From: Haematococcus lacustris
Lineage: Eukaryota; Chlorophyta; Chlorophyceae; Chlamydomonadales; Haematococcaceae
Reading direction: 5' to 3'
DNA length: 64,000 bases
Assembly (NCBI GenBank): GCA_030144725.1
Contig: JASKMD010000012.1
Coordinates: forward strand, 2,533,649-2,597,648
Shown piece after piece: positions 1 to 12,600 of the stretch. A program made the position numbers and the translations under genes. The notes below the pieces were generated by a model. It ran no database searches and was not told the DNA's origin. It saw only the letters and a list, made by a program, of their open reading frames with translations. Within the stretch, counting starts at the first letter, position 1; each line of letters starts with the position of its first letter.

Positions 1-109
1 GCGGGAGGTCTTGGAGGAAATCCCTGCTGAGGACGCGGTCATCCCGAACTTGGCGGAGCGCAACCTGTACCTGCAGCTCGGCCGCGGTCTGCCCCCTCCC
101 GAACTCTAA
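1..109 (+). CDS. 3' end of an unidentified gene (partial)
   Basis: An open frame from base 2 to a TAA at 107-109 gives 35 residues ending in GRGLPPPEL. The segment is acidic and leucine-rich, with no motif I recognise. A TGTAA signal follows 41 nt after the stop, which supports this being a true gene end. The rest of the gene lies left of the window. Confidence 0.55.
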   Translation, partial: REVLEEIPAEDAVIPNLAERNLYLQLGRGLPPPEL

Positions 110-149
110 CAGAAAATGACAGGAAACCGACCCTTGGCAGTAGGACGGC

Positions 150-154
150 TGTAA
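150..154 (+). other. TGTAA poly(A) signal of the upstream gene
   Basis: TGTAA is the usual green-algal polyadenylation signal; this one sits 41 nt after the stop codon at 107-109. Confidence 0.5.
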
Positions 155-1720
155 CTCTGCACTCACTGCGCCAAATGTTAAGCTAGATGATTCACAATGT
201 AGCAAACCCAGCCAGCTACCTTTCACCCATCCAGAATTATTTTACGCTCAATAGGCCGTGCACAGCAAAGCATCAAAGTTGGTGATTCAGTTTTGAGCCG
301 TTGCGGAGCATGTAGTCATCGCTGCGACCGACCGCGTCGCTTAGGCTGCTCTACACGAGCATGCGCGTCGACAGCAGCAGTCGGATCGGAGAGCGGCTGC
401 GGGAATGTGGCACTGAGCCCACCTCTTCCCCATACCTGGAGGGCAATGCCACAGCTCGACCATTTTGACTTACAGCATGCCACTTACTAGGTTAAGCTCC
501 TCTCAGAAATTGTTACAAGCACTCATAACCAGACAAGCCAAAAGACAGACTGTGACCCCCAACTCCCTTAGCCGATTTCAGGACCAGGGCCATGCAGTCA
601 GTCACACAACTCCACACCATGACCGAGTTTGGACTCGGCTCCTCTGAGAGTTACACTCCCCTGCATGCCATCCACCTGCGTGCAAAGATTCATAGCTCAA
701 CTGCCACCCCACAGTGGTGCTCTGGGAGGGGTGGGCTGGGAGGGGTGGGCTAGGAGGGGGTGGGCTTGGGGAGGGGGCGAGGGGATGGGCTGGGAGGGGG
801 TGGGCAGGCTCAACGAGGTGGGCTCCTGCAATGATGGGTGGAGGGGGGGGGGGATGGTGGGCCGTTGCATGCCGTGGCCTTGAACCTGCCTGATGTCACT
901 TTCAACTTGTCAAACTGGTAGAGGCCTGGATTGTTTGATGTGCGGTTTGTTTCACGAGATGCGTTAACGGGTCAAGAACAAACGTTTTATAGCCATTTTT
1001 CTGTGGGTGCAGCGGGTGCAACACAGTGGAGGACACAGTGGAGGAGGGGGGGTGTAACCCGGTGATACTTTAGTGAGCGCCGACCCAAATGATGTATTCG
1101 GCGAGGAGCGAACATGAAATGATGCTTCAATCACCCCGTCTAGGTGCCCTGCACGCCCGGCAGGCATCGCGTTGGGTGTTAGCCGGACATTCCATTTGTG
1201 CACAACCAGCTCACTACGCTAGGTAGATGGGGTCACAGTAATGTGGCTCACCGTGCCAAGGAGACCCGTTTCGCCGCTGTGATTTGTTCGCGGGCACATG
1301 TGGCAGTACGCGAGCAAAGACTCCAATGGCTAGCGCTGATGGTCAGATTACGCGGACTAAATTACGGCTACCAATGTGATAATTGCTATCGAAAACATTG
1401 CAGTATTGAGAGAGTACTTGCATGAAGATTACCAACCCCATGTTGAGAACACCTGACAGGAGCAGTACGTAGGATACAAAAGGCCTATATGCTTCACCCT
1501 ACCCCTAATCGTTGTGGCTGCGGGTTGAATGTCAACTTAACGTAAGAGGCAATCCTGAGCCTCTTGGTCTGAGCAATCCTGAGCCTCTTGGTTTTCCTGG
1601 TCTTTTCCTGTTTGTCTAAAACAATAGCCGAAACCACTTGATGGCGATGGCTGGACTCAGCAATCTGTAGAGACAAAATTTGTTGGCCCACCTCAACCAG
1701 CACGCGGTGAGACATTAGCC
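155..1720. other. Intergenic region without a supported gene
   Basis: Open frames here are short, overlap on both strands and lack recognisable motifs. The stretch should hold the promoter of the hydrolase gene starting at 1721. A short imperfect tandem duplication (GAGCCTCTTGG motif) lies near 1551-1592. No TATA element stands out. Confidence 0.5.
717..805 (+). repeat. G-rich minisatellite (GGGAGGGGTGGGCT-like)
   Basis: Degenerate tandem units rich in GGGAGGGG and GTGGGCT. The run of G tracts could form a G-quadruplex (inference). Confidence 0.6.
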
Positions 1721-3539
1721 GTGAACTTAGCGGCGCCGATGTGGCGAGCCTTAGCTCGCGCACCACAAGTGCGCACCATGGCGTCGGTGCGTCCCCGACG
1801 GACAGTGCACTGCTCAGCTCGACTTATCGCGCTGGACTTCGATGGCGTCGTTTGTGACTCCGTCGGCGAAAGCGCGCAATCTGCCTTCCGGGTAGGCACC
1901 GGCATGCACGGCAGACGCTCGCCCCCTCGCCCTGACAACCCTGGCATTGCTGTGCCAGGCCGCATGCCTGAAATGGCCAGAGATCTTCGCAACAGAGCAA
2001 GCACTTAGCAGAAGGCTCGAGCTGCTGGACAAGATGCGCACTGTACGTCCGGTGGTAGAGACGGGGTAGGAGTCACTGCTGCGCCACTTGTGACTGAGTG
2101 AATCTCTGCTGACTGGTTCCCTCCTGAGCCTTAGGACGTACATGGTTAGCTAGCATAATCCTTGCCTAAGCAAGACACGCGTCAGGTATTGCTAACTGCT
2201 TAGCAAGACCCTTGTTGGCAAGAGACCCCTGACCCCTGACACTCCACCTATTGTTGCATGTGGTGCGGCGGTACAGGTCCAGCCATTCACCTTGCTTTGG
2301 GGAGCTTGGCAGGGTTGGTGGGCTTGGCAGGCCTAACTAACAGGGGTTTGCTCAGTGGCAGGCTGGCAGTCATGCAGCCACCTGGCAAGCCTGCATTCCG
2401 AGGGTGCCAGGGGCATGTAGACATGGGCCGCAAGATGTTTGGGTCAGATGTGCGCTCCAACACACCTGGTGAATAGAGACGGCTCATACTCTGCCCATCA
2501 CACAATGCTTCAGCATGGTCTCTGCACTACGAAAGCACGACAGTGTTGAAGAAGTGTTCCCGGGGACATACCAAGCTAGATAAGTGTTCCAAGGGAAATG
2601 GAACTGGGCTTTGATAATTGGCGCACGCATTGAGGAAGGCTGCTTCCTGCTCTCACCGCAGTGCTTTGCTTCAGGATCGACTCAGTGCCTCCCTGCCCAC
2701 CCCAGCGCCCCCTGGACTCTGGACCCAAGCCTGGCTGCTGGTGATGCAGGTATGAGAACGTGATCATGATCCGCTGCCTGTATGAGGGCACCAGCTGTGA
2801 AGACATGCTGGCAAACTGGGACCAGATGCTACCCCAACGCATGAAGGAGTGGAAGTGTGACCGCTCAGAGGTGCAGACATTCTCATGCACACAGTGTGGA
2901 GAAAATGTCATACTGGTAGTAATAGGTTCCTGTCGATGGGATCAGGCAGACTATGATGCACGCCAGCCATGGTCCCTGGGTAAGAAGCTGGTGGGAAGCT
3001 GAAGTGTTCAGAAACAACCATCCTGCCAGGGTGCTGGCCTGGGAGTACGAGCCCACTCACCCACCCGCCCGCCCGCCCGCCCGCCCGCCCGCCCACCCAC
3101 CCACCCACCCACCCACCCACCCACCCACCCACCCACCCACCCACCCACCCACCCACCCACCCACCCACCCACCCACCCACAACCCTGCTGCCTGCCTGCC
3201 TGCAACCCACCCACTTGCCTGCCACCCTCCTGCCTGGCCCCCACCCCCTGCCACTCACTGTGGTCACATACTGCCTTGCCTGCTTTGTTCAAAACCTGCT
3301 GGGTGTGCAGTTGGTCCAGTTGTTTGGCAAGGTGCGGGACGATTGGATAGCTGAGGATGTGAGCGACTGGCTGGCACCCAACAGCATCTATGAGGGAGTG
3401 CCCGAGTCCTTGAAGGCTGCCATGGCAGCTGATCAGTTGTACATCGTGACCACTAAACAGGTGAGTGAAGCGATGGTCAGCACCATCAACAGGATCACAG
3501 CAGCAGCAGCGGCGACGGCAGAAGCAGCAGTAACGGCGG

Positions 3540-3596
<57 letters not shown>

Positions 3597-4895
3597 TCTC
3601 AGGTCGACATGTTTGTAGTACAATGTTTCAGTGGCCCCTACCCTTGATGATGCACTCGTAAGGGTTTGAACCCCTCACCAACACTACACCCATCACAAGA
3701 CACTAAAGGCACTACAACACAGTACACGCCCGAGGTGAGGCCGGTCCTAGGGCGCAAACCACAAAGAGCACATGGCTACCCAACAAGCCCCCCTGTGGTG
3801 ACCGCCTCACTCTGTCACTCACCATCACACCCCGTGTGACCTCACACACACAATGAGTATATCAAGCCTCTTTTAAGCTGGGGCCTGCCACTCCTAGCCC
3901 TGCATTTCTGTGTCTGCCCCTGCATACTGGAGCTAAGCCACCAGTGCATGCCAGCCTTTCCCACAACACCCTATGGCATGCTGTGACCGCTGTAGCCACC
4001 CTATTGCCACCCTGTTGCCCTGTAGCCCTGTAGCCACCTTGCGGCTGCTGCGGCACCGCTGAGGCCCACCCTGATTGCTGTGGGCCCTGGGCCCTGCAGG
4101 CAACCTACACTGAGATCCTCCTGCGCGACATGGCTGGCGTGGCACTGCCTCCAGAACACATCTTCTCACAGACCATCAGCGGTCGGCCCAAGGGCGAGGT
4201 GTTGGCCATGCTGGCCAGTCGGCACCCTGACGCCTCGGACAAGATCTTTGTGGAAGACAAGCTGAGCACTCTGGAAAAGGTAGGGCCACAAGCAGTGCAT
4301 TTTAGAGTAGCACAAGGCATCAATCCACTGGGTGTGAACCTCCTCCTCATTGCATGGTGCTTTGCTCAGCATCATTGTTGCAGTATGCCACTGCATGCCA
4401 AGTCATCATCATCACATGGCATAGTTGACCATAACCCAGTGCCTCTTCCATGCTTCGATGTGTTCGCTCAATGCCTTATGGCTCCGACCCACCCTCGACT
4501 GAGGCCCAGCGCCATCCCACCCCGTCGAAGGTGAGTAGTGGGTACTCCCTCCAATGCACGCTAGTGGCCACCGGAGTAGTCTCACATTCTTTCTTGTCTT
4601 TCCTTTCTTTCTTTTCAGGCCTAGGGCCTGCATCAAAGTCTGGTTGCAACTCAATTATATGATACATTCTAATGTTACTGATGCATGATTAGTTATTTGT
4701 TCTAATCAATTGTATTGTCATCAATGCGGCCATCAGGTGTGCCAGGACAGCGAACTGCATGGCTGGAAGCTCCTCCTGGCAGACTGGGGCTACAACACGC
4801 CTGAAGAGCGAGCCCGGGCAGCAGGCAACACACGCATCCAGGTCATTACCAGGCAGCAGTTCCATGACCTGTTGGCCGAGGGCAGCGAGAACTGA
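1721..4895 (+). CDS. HAD-superfamily hydrolase, probably plastid-targeted
   Basis: Six exons join in phase: 1721-1891, 1959-2065, 2750-2870, 3311-3460, 4100-4279 and 4737-4895, giving 295 residues. HAD motifs appear in order: motif I DFDGVVCDS (nucleophile and acid Asp) about residue 39, motif II VTTKQ, motif III Lys in GRPKG, and motif IV FVEDKLSTL. The phrases RPVVETGYEN, LFGKVRDDWI and DWGYNT match a plant/algal HAD family of about this length that I know from land plants. The Arg/Ala-rich first ~35 residues look like an organelle transit peptide. The substrate is unknown; HAD enzymes of this type are mostly phosphatases. Intron 3 carries a CCCA/CCCG array and intron 5 a short interspersed repeat. 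The start is the first ATG in frame, with M20 as an alternative. Confidence 0.88.
3055..3181 (+). repeat. (CCCG)n/(CCCA)n array in a hydrolase intron
   Basis: About 30 tetranucleotide units: a CCCG block followed by a CCCA block, inside the intron 2871-3310. Confidence 0.95.
3499..3594 (+). repeat. (GCA)n trinucleotide tract in a hydrolase intron
   Basis: An interrupted GCA/CAG run within the intron 3461-4099. The Ala-rich open frame across it is not part of the protein, because the exon ends at 3460 in phase. Confidence 0.9.
4536..4619 (+). repeat. Truncated short interspersed repeat with pyrimidine tail
   Basis: GGTACTCCCTCCAATGCACG followed by CCGGAGTAGTCT and a TTCTTTC-rich tail matches the fuller copy at 48755-48862. 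It lies in hydrolase intron 5, and its tail supplies the polypyrimidine-like stretch ending near 4619. Confidence 0.55.
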
Positions 4896-5262
4896 GCATG
4901 ACTGGCTCAGTAATCTGACCTGTGGCTTGGGTCTTAGAAGCTTGTCGCTTGGTTATGCCATAGGACTGCCATGTCTGACAAGAGTGCCGGGTCCTGCAAA
5001 GAGTATGGCAAACTGCTGCATGAAGTATGGTCAAACATGATAACTGAGTCGTGTTTCTGAAATGACACTTACCTCTTGCACCGTTCCCATCACTAACCTC
5101 CCAATGGGGCAGGAGGGTGGACCGGCAGCTGGAATGGTGTATGCGGGTACAATGATATCTGCGGGTATAAATGATAATAGGCAACAGGCACGCTAACAAT
5201 CAGCCTTCACAGTGATGAGTTGACGTACAAAGTAGAAGTATGCACGGTGGACATGTATATAA

Positions 5263-5267
5263 TGTAA
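5263..5267 (+). other. TGTAA poly(A) signal of the hydrolase gene
   Basis: Lies 368 nt after the stop codon at 4893-4895; no earlier TGTAA is seen in that interval. Confidence 0.5.
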
Positions 5268-6678
5268 TCTTTCCTCTTGCATTCAAGCTGTGCTCGGCCC
5301 TCGTACAGCCTTGTTGCCCGATGCCATTATGTGGAGTCTGTACACCCGTGCATCGAAATCATACTACTGTCTATAAATTACTGCGCACGATGCCAGGCTT
5401 AGTTGTATAGCTTAGCGAGCGTAAAGGTCGCGGTGGGGTTCCGTGGAGCTATGTTGCTCTTCGAGGTAGTCGCGTTTCAAGCCAGCATTACTGTTTGAGT
5501 CGAGGTGAGGCGCGCCTTGCATTCGCAGCAAGCCGCATTCGTGCAGCTTCACCCCTTGCTCCTCACTTGCACATAGGCTGAAGCTTGCACATGCAGATTG
5601 CAAGCGGGGATGCAATATGAATGCCGCTCCCACTCCCGTAGCCCAGCGCTGTCCTTTGTGCTATGCTCACTGCAAAACTGCAGGAGCTGCAGCAGGATTG
5701 GTGTGCAATGCAAGAGGCGAATGAAGTTGACTACATGCTTAAGACCAGCCCCCCCAATTCCTCAGCCTGGTCTGGTGCCAGCAGCAGTGACGCACCCCCC
5801 TCCCCCAATCTTTCTTCCCCTCTTTATGTCAACCATGTGGGTTTTGCCATAGCTCTGCCCAGCACATTTGCATGATCTCTATGTGGGTGCTTGCCACCTG
5901 ACCCGGTGCCTAGTATGGCGAGGTAGCATTGGCATGGTGCGCATGTCAGCTGACACAATCGACAGCTGTGGTAGGGCCTGGCACACAATACTTTGTGAGT
6001 TGCTACTGGACCTTTCTTGGGCAATCTAGCAGCCATTTACTTGTGCTGGCAGCCCTTCACAGGGCAGCGGGAGTAGTCCCAGTATCCACTACGCCCACTG
6101 ACTTGTCCCCGCAGGGCCGACTGTGCACTGTGGCATGACAAAGCTGACAGTGTTGCTGCTGCTGGGCCTTAGGGCAGCTTTTGTAGCCCAGGCCAAGACA
6201 CTCCCTGCCCTGGCCACCAGCACAGCTCCAGCGTCACGCCTTCTGCCTCATGCATGGCATGTCGAGAAGAAGAAAGGCAGCCACAATCCAGCCGCCTACC
6301 TTCCCTTTGCAGCCTTTAACTTTCTCAGCCAGCCCTCAGCCCTGGACTGGCAGGCCCTGCTGGGGTTAGAGAATGCTGGCAGTGAGGTTGAGTCACATTG
6401 GATAGACCCACTTACCCACTGCTTGCATCCAGCCTGCCACTCCTTTAGAGCAGTGCGTTTTACACCAAGGCAGCTGCTGGTGTCACCTCGCTCTACTGAT
6501 GGCAAGGCAGTCATGCCATCATTGTGCTCCAGCCAGCGCAACTACCTTTTTCGACATGTTGCTACTGCCGTGTGCTCTAGCGAGGGCTGCATGGCTCTGC
6601 CATGCGGCAGGGTACTGTATTGAGTGAGGAGCCCTCTGCGCCTGCAAGAGTCTTGTTATTGGAGGACATGCACAACTC
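5268..6678. other. Intergenic or 5' region of the large coiled-coil gene
   Basis: No supported gene. A short coiled-coil-like open frame follows an acceptor at about 5681 (ELQQDWCAMQEANEVDYM) and could be an upstream exon of the next gene, but no good donor follows it. The stretch at 5737-5829 is a copy of 20150-20242. Confidence 0.4.
5737..5829 (+). repeat. ~90-bp segment duplicated at 20150-20242
   Basis: Both copies share CCTCAGCCTGGTCTGGTGCC, then AGCAGCAGTGACGCACCCCC and TTTCTTCCCCTCTT, in the same orientation and with very few differences. Confidence 0.85.
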
Positions 6679-9600
6679 ATGATCATGTTTCCGCCTGCTT
6701 CCACACAGGGATGCCAAGAGGTGGACCCTACCCCCACAGCACCTGCTCCAGACCTGCCACCCCCTCCCAGTGCGGACCTTGACGCAGTGGACCCAGACAA
6801 CATAGCCCCAGGCACGTCAAGCCCTACTGCCCAGCAGCCAGCTTGCCAAGAGTCCAGTGCCACAGCCACAGCAGACGCTGAGGATGTGATCTACATAGAC
6901 CTGACCAGGCGGCCTGGTCACGGTCAAAAATCCAGTAGCCCCGCTGCAGCTGCCTCCACTGAGCAGCCCCAGGCTGCAGCTGAGCCCAAGACTCCCGTCA
7001 AGCTAGCCAAGCCCTCTAGCCAGATACTGCAGGAGCTGTTGGGCAGACGGGCGGGCTGCCTGCGCTCCCCTGTGCACGGCATCCCCTGTGACCTTGACCG
7101 AGTGGAGGGCATCGAGGACTTGCAGGAAGTAGAGCTGGTGGCAGATGGTGAGGAGGATGCGCTCACCGCATCCTCAGTTCCTGCTCCTGTATCTCAGCAG
7201 GCAAGCGGCGGTGTCACTGATGACAGCAGCCAGCCTCAAGCATTGCAGTGTGCGGATACTGCAGAGGCCGCCAAGGCCAGCTCAGGCGCAAGCTGCCCGT
7301 CACCTGTTGGTCACGACCAGGGTCTGACATCACCACCAGCCAGCCCCTCCCAGCAACAGGTGTACAGCATTGTGCAAGGCATCGTGTCTCAGGCGGTCCA
7401 GATGGTGGTGTCAGCCCCACCCCTACCGAGCCCATTAGGCAGCTCAGCCGCAGCTGACAGCAATCCTGCAGTGACATCACAAGGGTTGGGGCCTGGCCAG
7501 CGCCTGGGTTTGGGCACAGCTGAAGTTGATGGCGACATGAAGGAGGCGCTGGTGGTGAGTATCTGTGTGCACAGAGCTGCATAGGGTTGCTGTCACTTAT
7601 CATCACCATGGCGTTGCTGCAGCACACAGCATCAAAGATCCCACGAAGCTCTATGGATGCGGGCGCGCAAGGCCTCACGGTCCTGGCAGACCTCATACCA
7701 CTTATTGCCGGCCAGGCCAACAGCCTGCACTGTTGCCCGGGCCGGGTATGCAGCCAAGTGCACATCAGCCACGGGCCTGCGTAATCTCCTGTCTGCCTGC
7801 CCTGCCTGGCCAGTCGTCCTGGAAAATAGCTCCCTGGCAAACATCAGCTGCTTCACAATGTCATTTTGGGCATGCGGGCAACAAGGCCTAGCCATCGCAG
7901 CCTGTGGTCTTGCAGTAGTCAATGTATACCTGGCTGCAGGTACAGCTCCTGGCTGCTGTCAATGTCAATGGGAAAGGGTTGTGTGTGCGCTGGCTTGTGT
8001 GGGGAGTAGTGCATGGGCATGAGCTTGCTTTGCCTAGCTGCACCTCGCCACCACCGGCTGTGCAGTACGCTCCACCAGGCTCTTGCTTCCATCGTGTGTG
8101 CTGTGCTTGCGACTGCCAGCAACAGATGGCCCTGTCATGGTGCTCCCTGCTGCACAGAGCACCACCACGGTTTCTGCTGCTCTGGCACCTGAGGAGGGTC
8201 TTGGTAACAAGCAGTGCCTCGACTGCAACTGTGTCTTAGAGGGCCAAGAGGCGCTTCACCAGGCGTCCCCCTCTCCACCTGGCGCAACTGGGCCGCCTGA
8301 GCTGGCTGGCACTCCTGGCAGGGACAGCGAGCTAGCCAGCCAGGGATCTTTTACTGCAGCTGCAGCTCTGCAGCTGCAAGCGGCTCCACCATCACACATG
8401 CAGGGCGGCATCAGCCAGGGTGAAGAAACGGCCCCTCCTCAGCTGTCAACACTGCCGCTACAGCATTCTACCGAGCCTGGTGACGCAGAGGCAGCTGGCA
8501 GTGAGCAACACAGCCCGCCTGTGAGGCTGGGCGCTCTGTCTGCTTTCCCTGTGGCTGGCCCAGCTGCTGACCGCTATGCCTCTGACCCGGACAGCCCTTC
8601 CAATGCAGCCGCTGACATGCGCCATGTCTACAATCAGGCTTCTGCGTGGCCTACTCAGGCTGTCGAGCTGCCCTCTTCCTGGTCCAGCGACCCCAGCAGC
8701 AGCAACACCACCACTGACTGCACAGCCCTCCACCAGGAAGAGGAGCAGGATGAAGAGCAAGAGGAGGAGGAGGAGGAGGAGGTGGTGTGGGTGGCCCAGC
8801 CCAGAAGCTTCCTGATGGCCAGCCTGCGTGGTGCTCAGCGCCAGTCCATGACCTCCCTGAAGGAGGCCGCCTTGCGTGAGGAGGCCGCCCTGCACTTGGC
8901 TGCCCAGGCACCAGGCAGCAAGCCTGCAGGCCCACAGACCCGGCCTACAGGCGTGAAGCCTCCTCAGCTGCCAGCAGCCACCAAGCTGCTGGCTCATGCG
9001 CAGTGCGCGTCACACAAGGCCAGCAGCATTGGCAGCAGCAGCAACAGCAGTGCTCACCCCTCCAGTGGCCCCCCAGAACAGGACGCCCCAGAGCCCTCAC
9101 AGCAGGCACCCAGCTCTGCCTCCCCCTACACCTTGGTGTCTCCCTTTGCCTCGGCAGGCCTGAAGGCCATCCTGGGCAAGAAGGGGTCGATGCAGAGCCT
9201 CAAGCCACAGCACTCAGCCCCAGCCCCAGTCTTGTCTCAACACCACTCTGGCTCCTCCGAAGTAGAACCCTCACTGAGCCACAGGAAAGGGCCCAGGTTA
9301 GCCAGCAGGGCCAGTGCAGTAGACTCGGCCTTCAGCTGCGAGGGTGGACCGTTCGCGGCCCTGGCATCCAAACACAGTGTTTCTGCGGTGCGTCGCAGTT
9401 GAACTGGTGGCCCCTTAAGGAGAACTGAGTGGCTTAACACGACAGAACAGGAGGAGGACAGAACAGGAGAACCTGTTGGAGCACTGTCAACAGCCCCCAC
9501 CCCTCCTCTGCATGTTTCATGCTGGGACCAGCTGGTCAGCCGATCATTCCTACTCATCAGCTTTGGGCACTCACTCATACTGATTTCAATTTGCCTGGAG

Positions 9601-12600
9601 TGTATGCCACAGCGGTCACGATATGAGCTAGGAAACACTCAGTGTACTGGTCAGTGCTGAAGAATGTTTACTTGACTGTTTGTTGTACCTTGCAGTGTGC
9701 CTGGATCTAGTCCACCATGCAGGTGGTGGGCACGTCACTGCTACATCTACCATGCTGTTCTGCCCTGGCCAGGCCATTCTTGCTGTCTGCATGCAGGGAT
9801 CAACTCTCCAGCAACCAGCTCCCCAAGACCTACCATCAGTGAGCCTTGGAAGTACTGCAACCAACAGCGCAGCAGGCACGACTGCTCAGGGGCGGCTGAG
9901 CCAATCATTTGCGGAGGAGGCACCAGGGTGCGCCAGCAACCAGCCACCCCCTCCACTGGACAACGGTGTAGAGGACTCCATTGACAACTTCTTGCGGGAC
10001 CGCTGCATCATCTGCCCACGCTACCCGTCTGACCAGGTCAAGAAAACAACAGGCACAGGTGTGTGGGGCAGGGCACCTCCTTTGTGGCACAGCAGGGCCT
10101 GCTTCATGTGCTGGACCTCACTCACCAGTCAAGCAGGAAGCAATTACCATTGCAAAGGCATAGTGATAGGGCCCTCGTTAGGGGTGATGTTCTGTCTGTG
10201 TGGAGCACATGCGCATGGCATGGGCGCCTTCTACCTACGCTAGTGCCTGACCCTGGTAGCAGCATGCCAGGATACGGATGTGAATAAGAGCATGCAAACC
10301 ATTACTAGCCAGGATGCGCAAGCCAGCAGCTGCTGCTCCTGCTGTTGTTGAGTTACCGCTGTTGCCATGGCCCCTATTTATGGCCGACAGTTTGTCAACA
10401 GGTCCCTAAAATTGTGCGTACCTTCGCCAGTTGACACCATGACCTCTCACATATGTATCATATCACCTTTTCTTTGTATGGTAACTGCATGTGCTGCTGC
10501 GAGATTGCATCTCTGCCACCACATGCAGGCCATGCTCAGCCAGTGCCTCCCCCCTTGGGCCCCAAAGCCAGAGTTGAGGCTGGGGAGGAGGAGGAGGAGG
10601 GCGATGATGAGGAGGAAGCACAGGAGGTTGACGAGGATGAGTTTCTGGCCGAAGACTACGATGAGAATGACATTGAGTACTCCTTTGACGAGGAAGATGA
10701 CGAAGACGACATCGCCACGACAGTGATGCCGGTCACCAGGTTAGCAGGCATACAGTCCCATCACCCACGACATCTTCAAGAGTGTCCCTGAGATTGTGAC
10801 TGCCAGCCCACTGTGCCAACTCGTAACAGCCTTTGCCCCATCCACATCAGCGCAGTGCAGCAGGACTGGACCAGTCCTGTGTGCACACCTGAGTCCGCAG
10901 CCTTCTTCTTAGCCACTGCTTTTTGCTATAGCCACCGCAGCACGCTGCACCATTCCTTGTCTGTGCAGATCTGAAATTGCCTCTGCCCGAATGGAGATTG
11001 ACAAACTGAAAAAGGAGCTACAGGAGCAGCAGGCAGTAAACTCTGGGCTGCGTGGCGAGCTGCGCAAGTTCACCACCCTGGCCTCCCGCCTGACAGCTCA
11101 GCTGCAGGCAGGCAAACCAGCTGCCATCCTAACCACAGCTGCAGGTCCTGTCACAACTGGCTGCATGGGGGCTGCCACCGACCCCACCTCCATGGCTGAA
11201 GCAGTGACACCAACGACACCGACTGCTGCTCCCGCCCCTGGTGTGCTGGCTATGACAGCTGGTCCACCTCCCACCCTGCCTTGCGCATCAGGCAGCTCGG
11301 TGGCAGCTGACAGCAGCCCAGCAGGGGCACCAGAGGGGCTGGAGCCTGGGCAGTGCATCGCTGTGCTCCAGGAGTGCCAGGACTCTGGTGCGGCTGCTGT
11401 CACGGGCGGTGTGGAGGAGGAGCTGGTGGTGAGTGGTGCTGAGATGATGTCAGCCGAGGTGTCTGTGCTGCTATCATCTCCCGCTGCCATCTCATCTGCG
11501 CCATCTTTGTTGACACACCCAGCCAATCCACACTGTGCTATGAATGCTAATCCGCTGGTTTCTTCACACCATGCCATCGATATCTCTCCTTGCTCCTGTA
11601 CTGACACTCTGACTTTGCTTTCTTGGCACACCCAGCCTGTCAAAACTGCTTGCTTGAGCTGCCGTCTACATCAACCATCCCCTCACCACATCGCCTGCCA
11701 TAAGGGCTTGCACGTATGCTGTGATGCCGCCTGCCAGCAACTCACCAATCGTTGCGCCACGCTGCAGGCAGAGCTGCACTTGCCACTTGCCACCGCCAGT
11801 TGCCAGCAGCCAGACACGCTGAGCACACCATGGCTGCACCATCAACACGTGCAAACCGGCATCTTGTAGCACCTTGTGTAGCACTTGTGCCTTAAGTCAG
11901 GTGGTGATGGGTCAGGCTGGTGGCTCGACTGCCACTCATCCTGGAGGCTTTGCATATCCCTGTACACTGTTGGGTGGGGCACATGCAGGGCAATGGCAGC
12001 CAAGGTGAAGGCCAAGGTGAAGGTCATCTAAACAGCAGCAGCAGGAAGTTGGCGGGAGAAGAGCAGGCACTTGAGCAGCATTCTGGCAACAACACGGATG
12101 TCAGTGCCTGTCCCCCTGCTGCCATCACGGCTGGCAGTAGCACTGGCAAGGAGCTGGGGCCACTGCCCACTGCCACCCAACCTGTTGAGCTGCAAGGCGC
12201 AGCTAGTGAGGACAGTGAGGCGAGTGACAGTGAGGTGAGGTAGCTGCACTTGCACCAGTACAAGCACATCATACTCGGCGGTACCATCGTTATTATGGAG
12301 ATGTGAGACAAAAATGTTGTTACTAATTTGCCTGTGTGGAGTGACAGGAGGCAGATGAGACCTGCGACAGGAGGAGCCAGTGCAGCACTCAGGGTGTCGT
12401 CATGTCCCCTCATGTAGCCTGTCTTGCAAGGTGGTGTGGAGCTCGTAGTCCAGACCCAAACTGCACCAGACTGTGTTGAGACACTGGCATTATCATATGA
12501 GGTAGCACCTTCTTCAAGCTCATGACCCTGCACTTGGGGCAGTGTCAGGCAGTGTGTCTGAGCTCCTGCCTGATCTCCAGAGTGTGACTGAAGACTTGTG

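Noticed and set aside
964..1203. 79-codon minus-strand frame
   Set aside because: Short, no motif, no poly(A) signal or neighbour context.
8458..8997. Antisense frames across the coiled-coil gene exons
   Set aside because: Shadows of GC-rich coding sequence; no motifs, and the plus strand has consistent splice phases.
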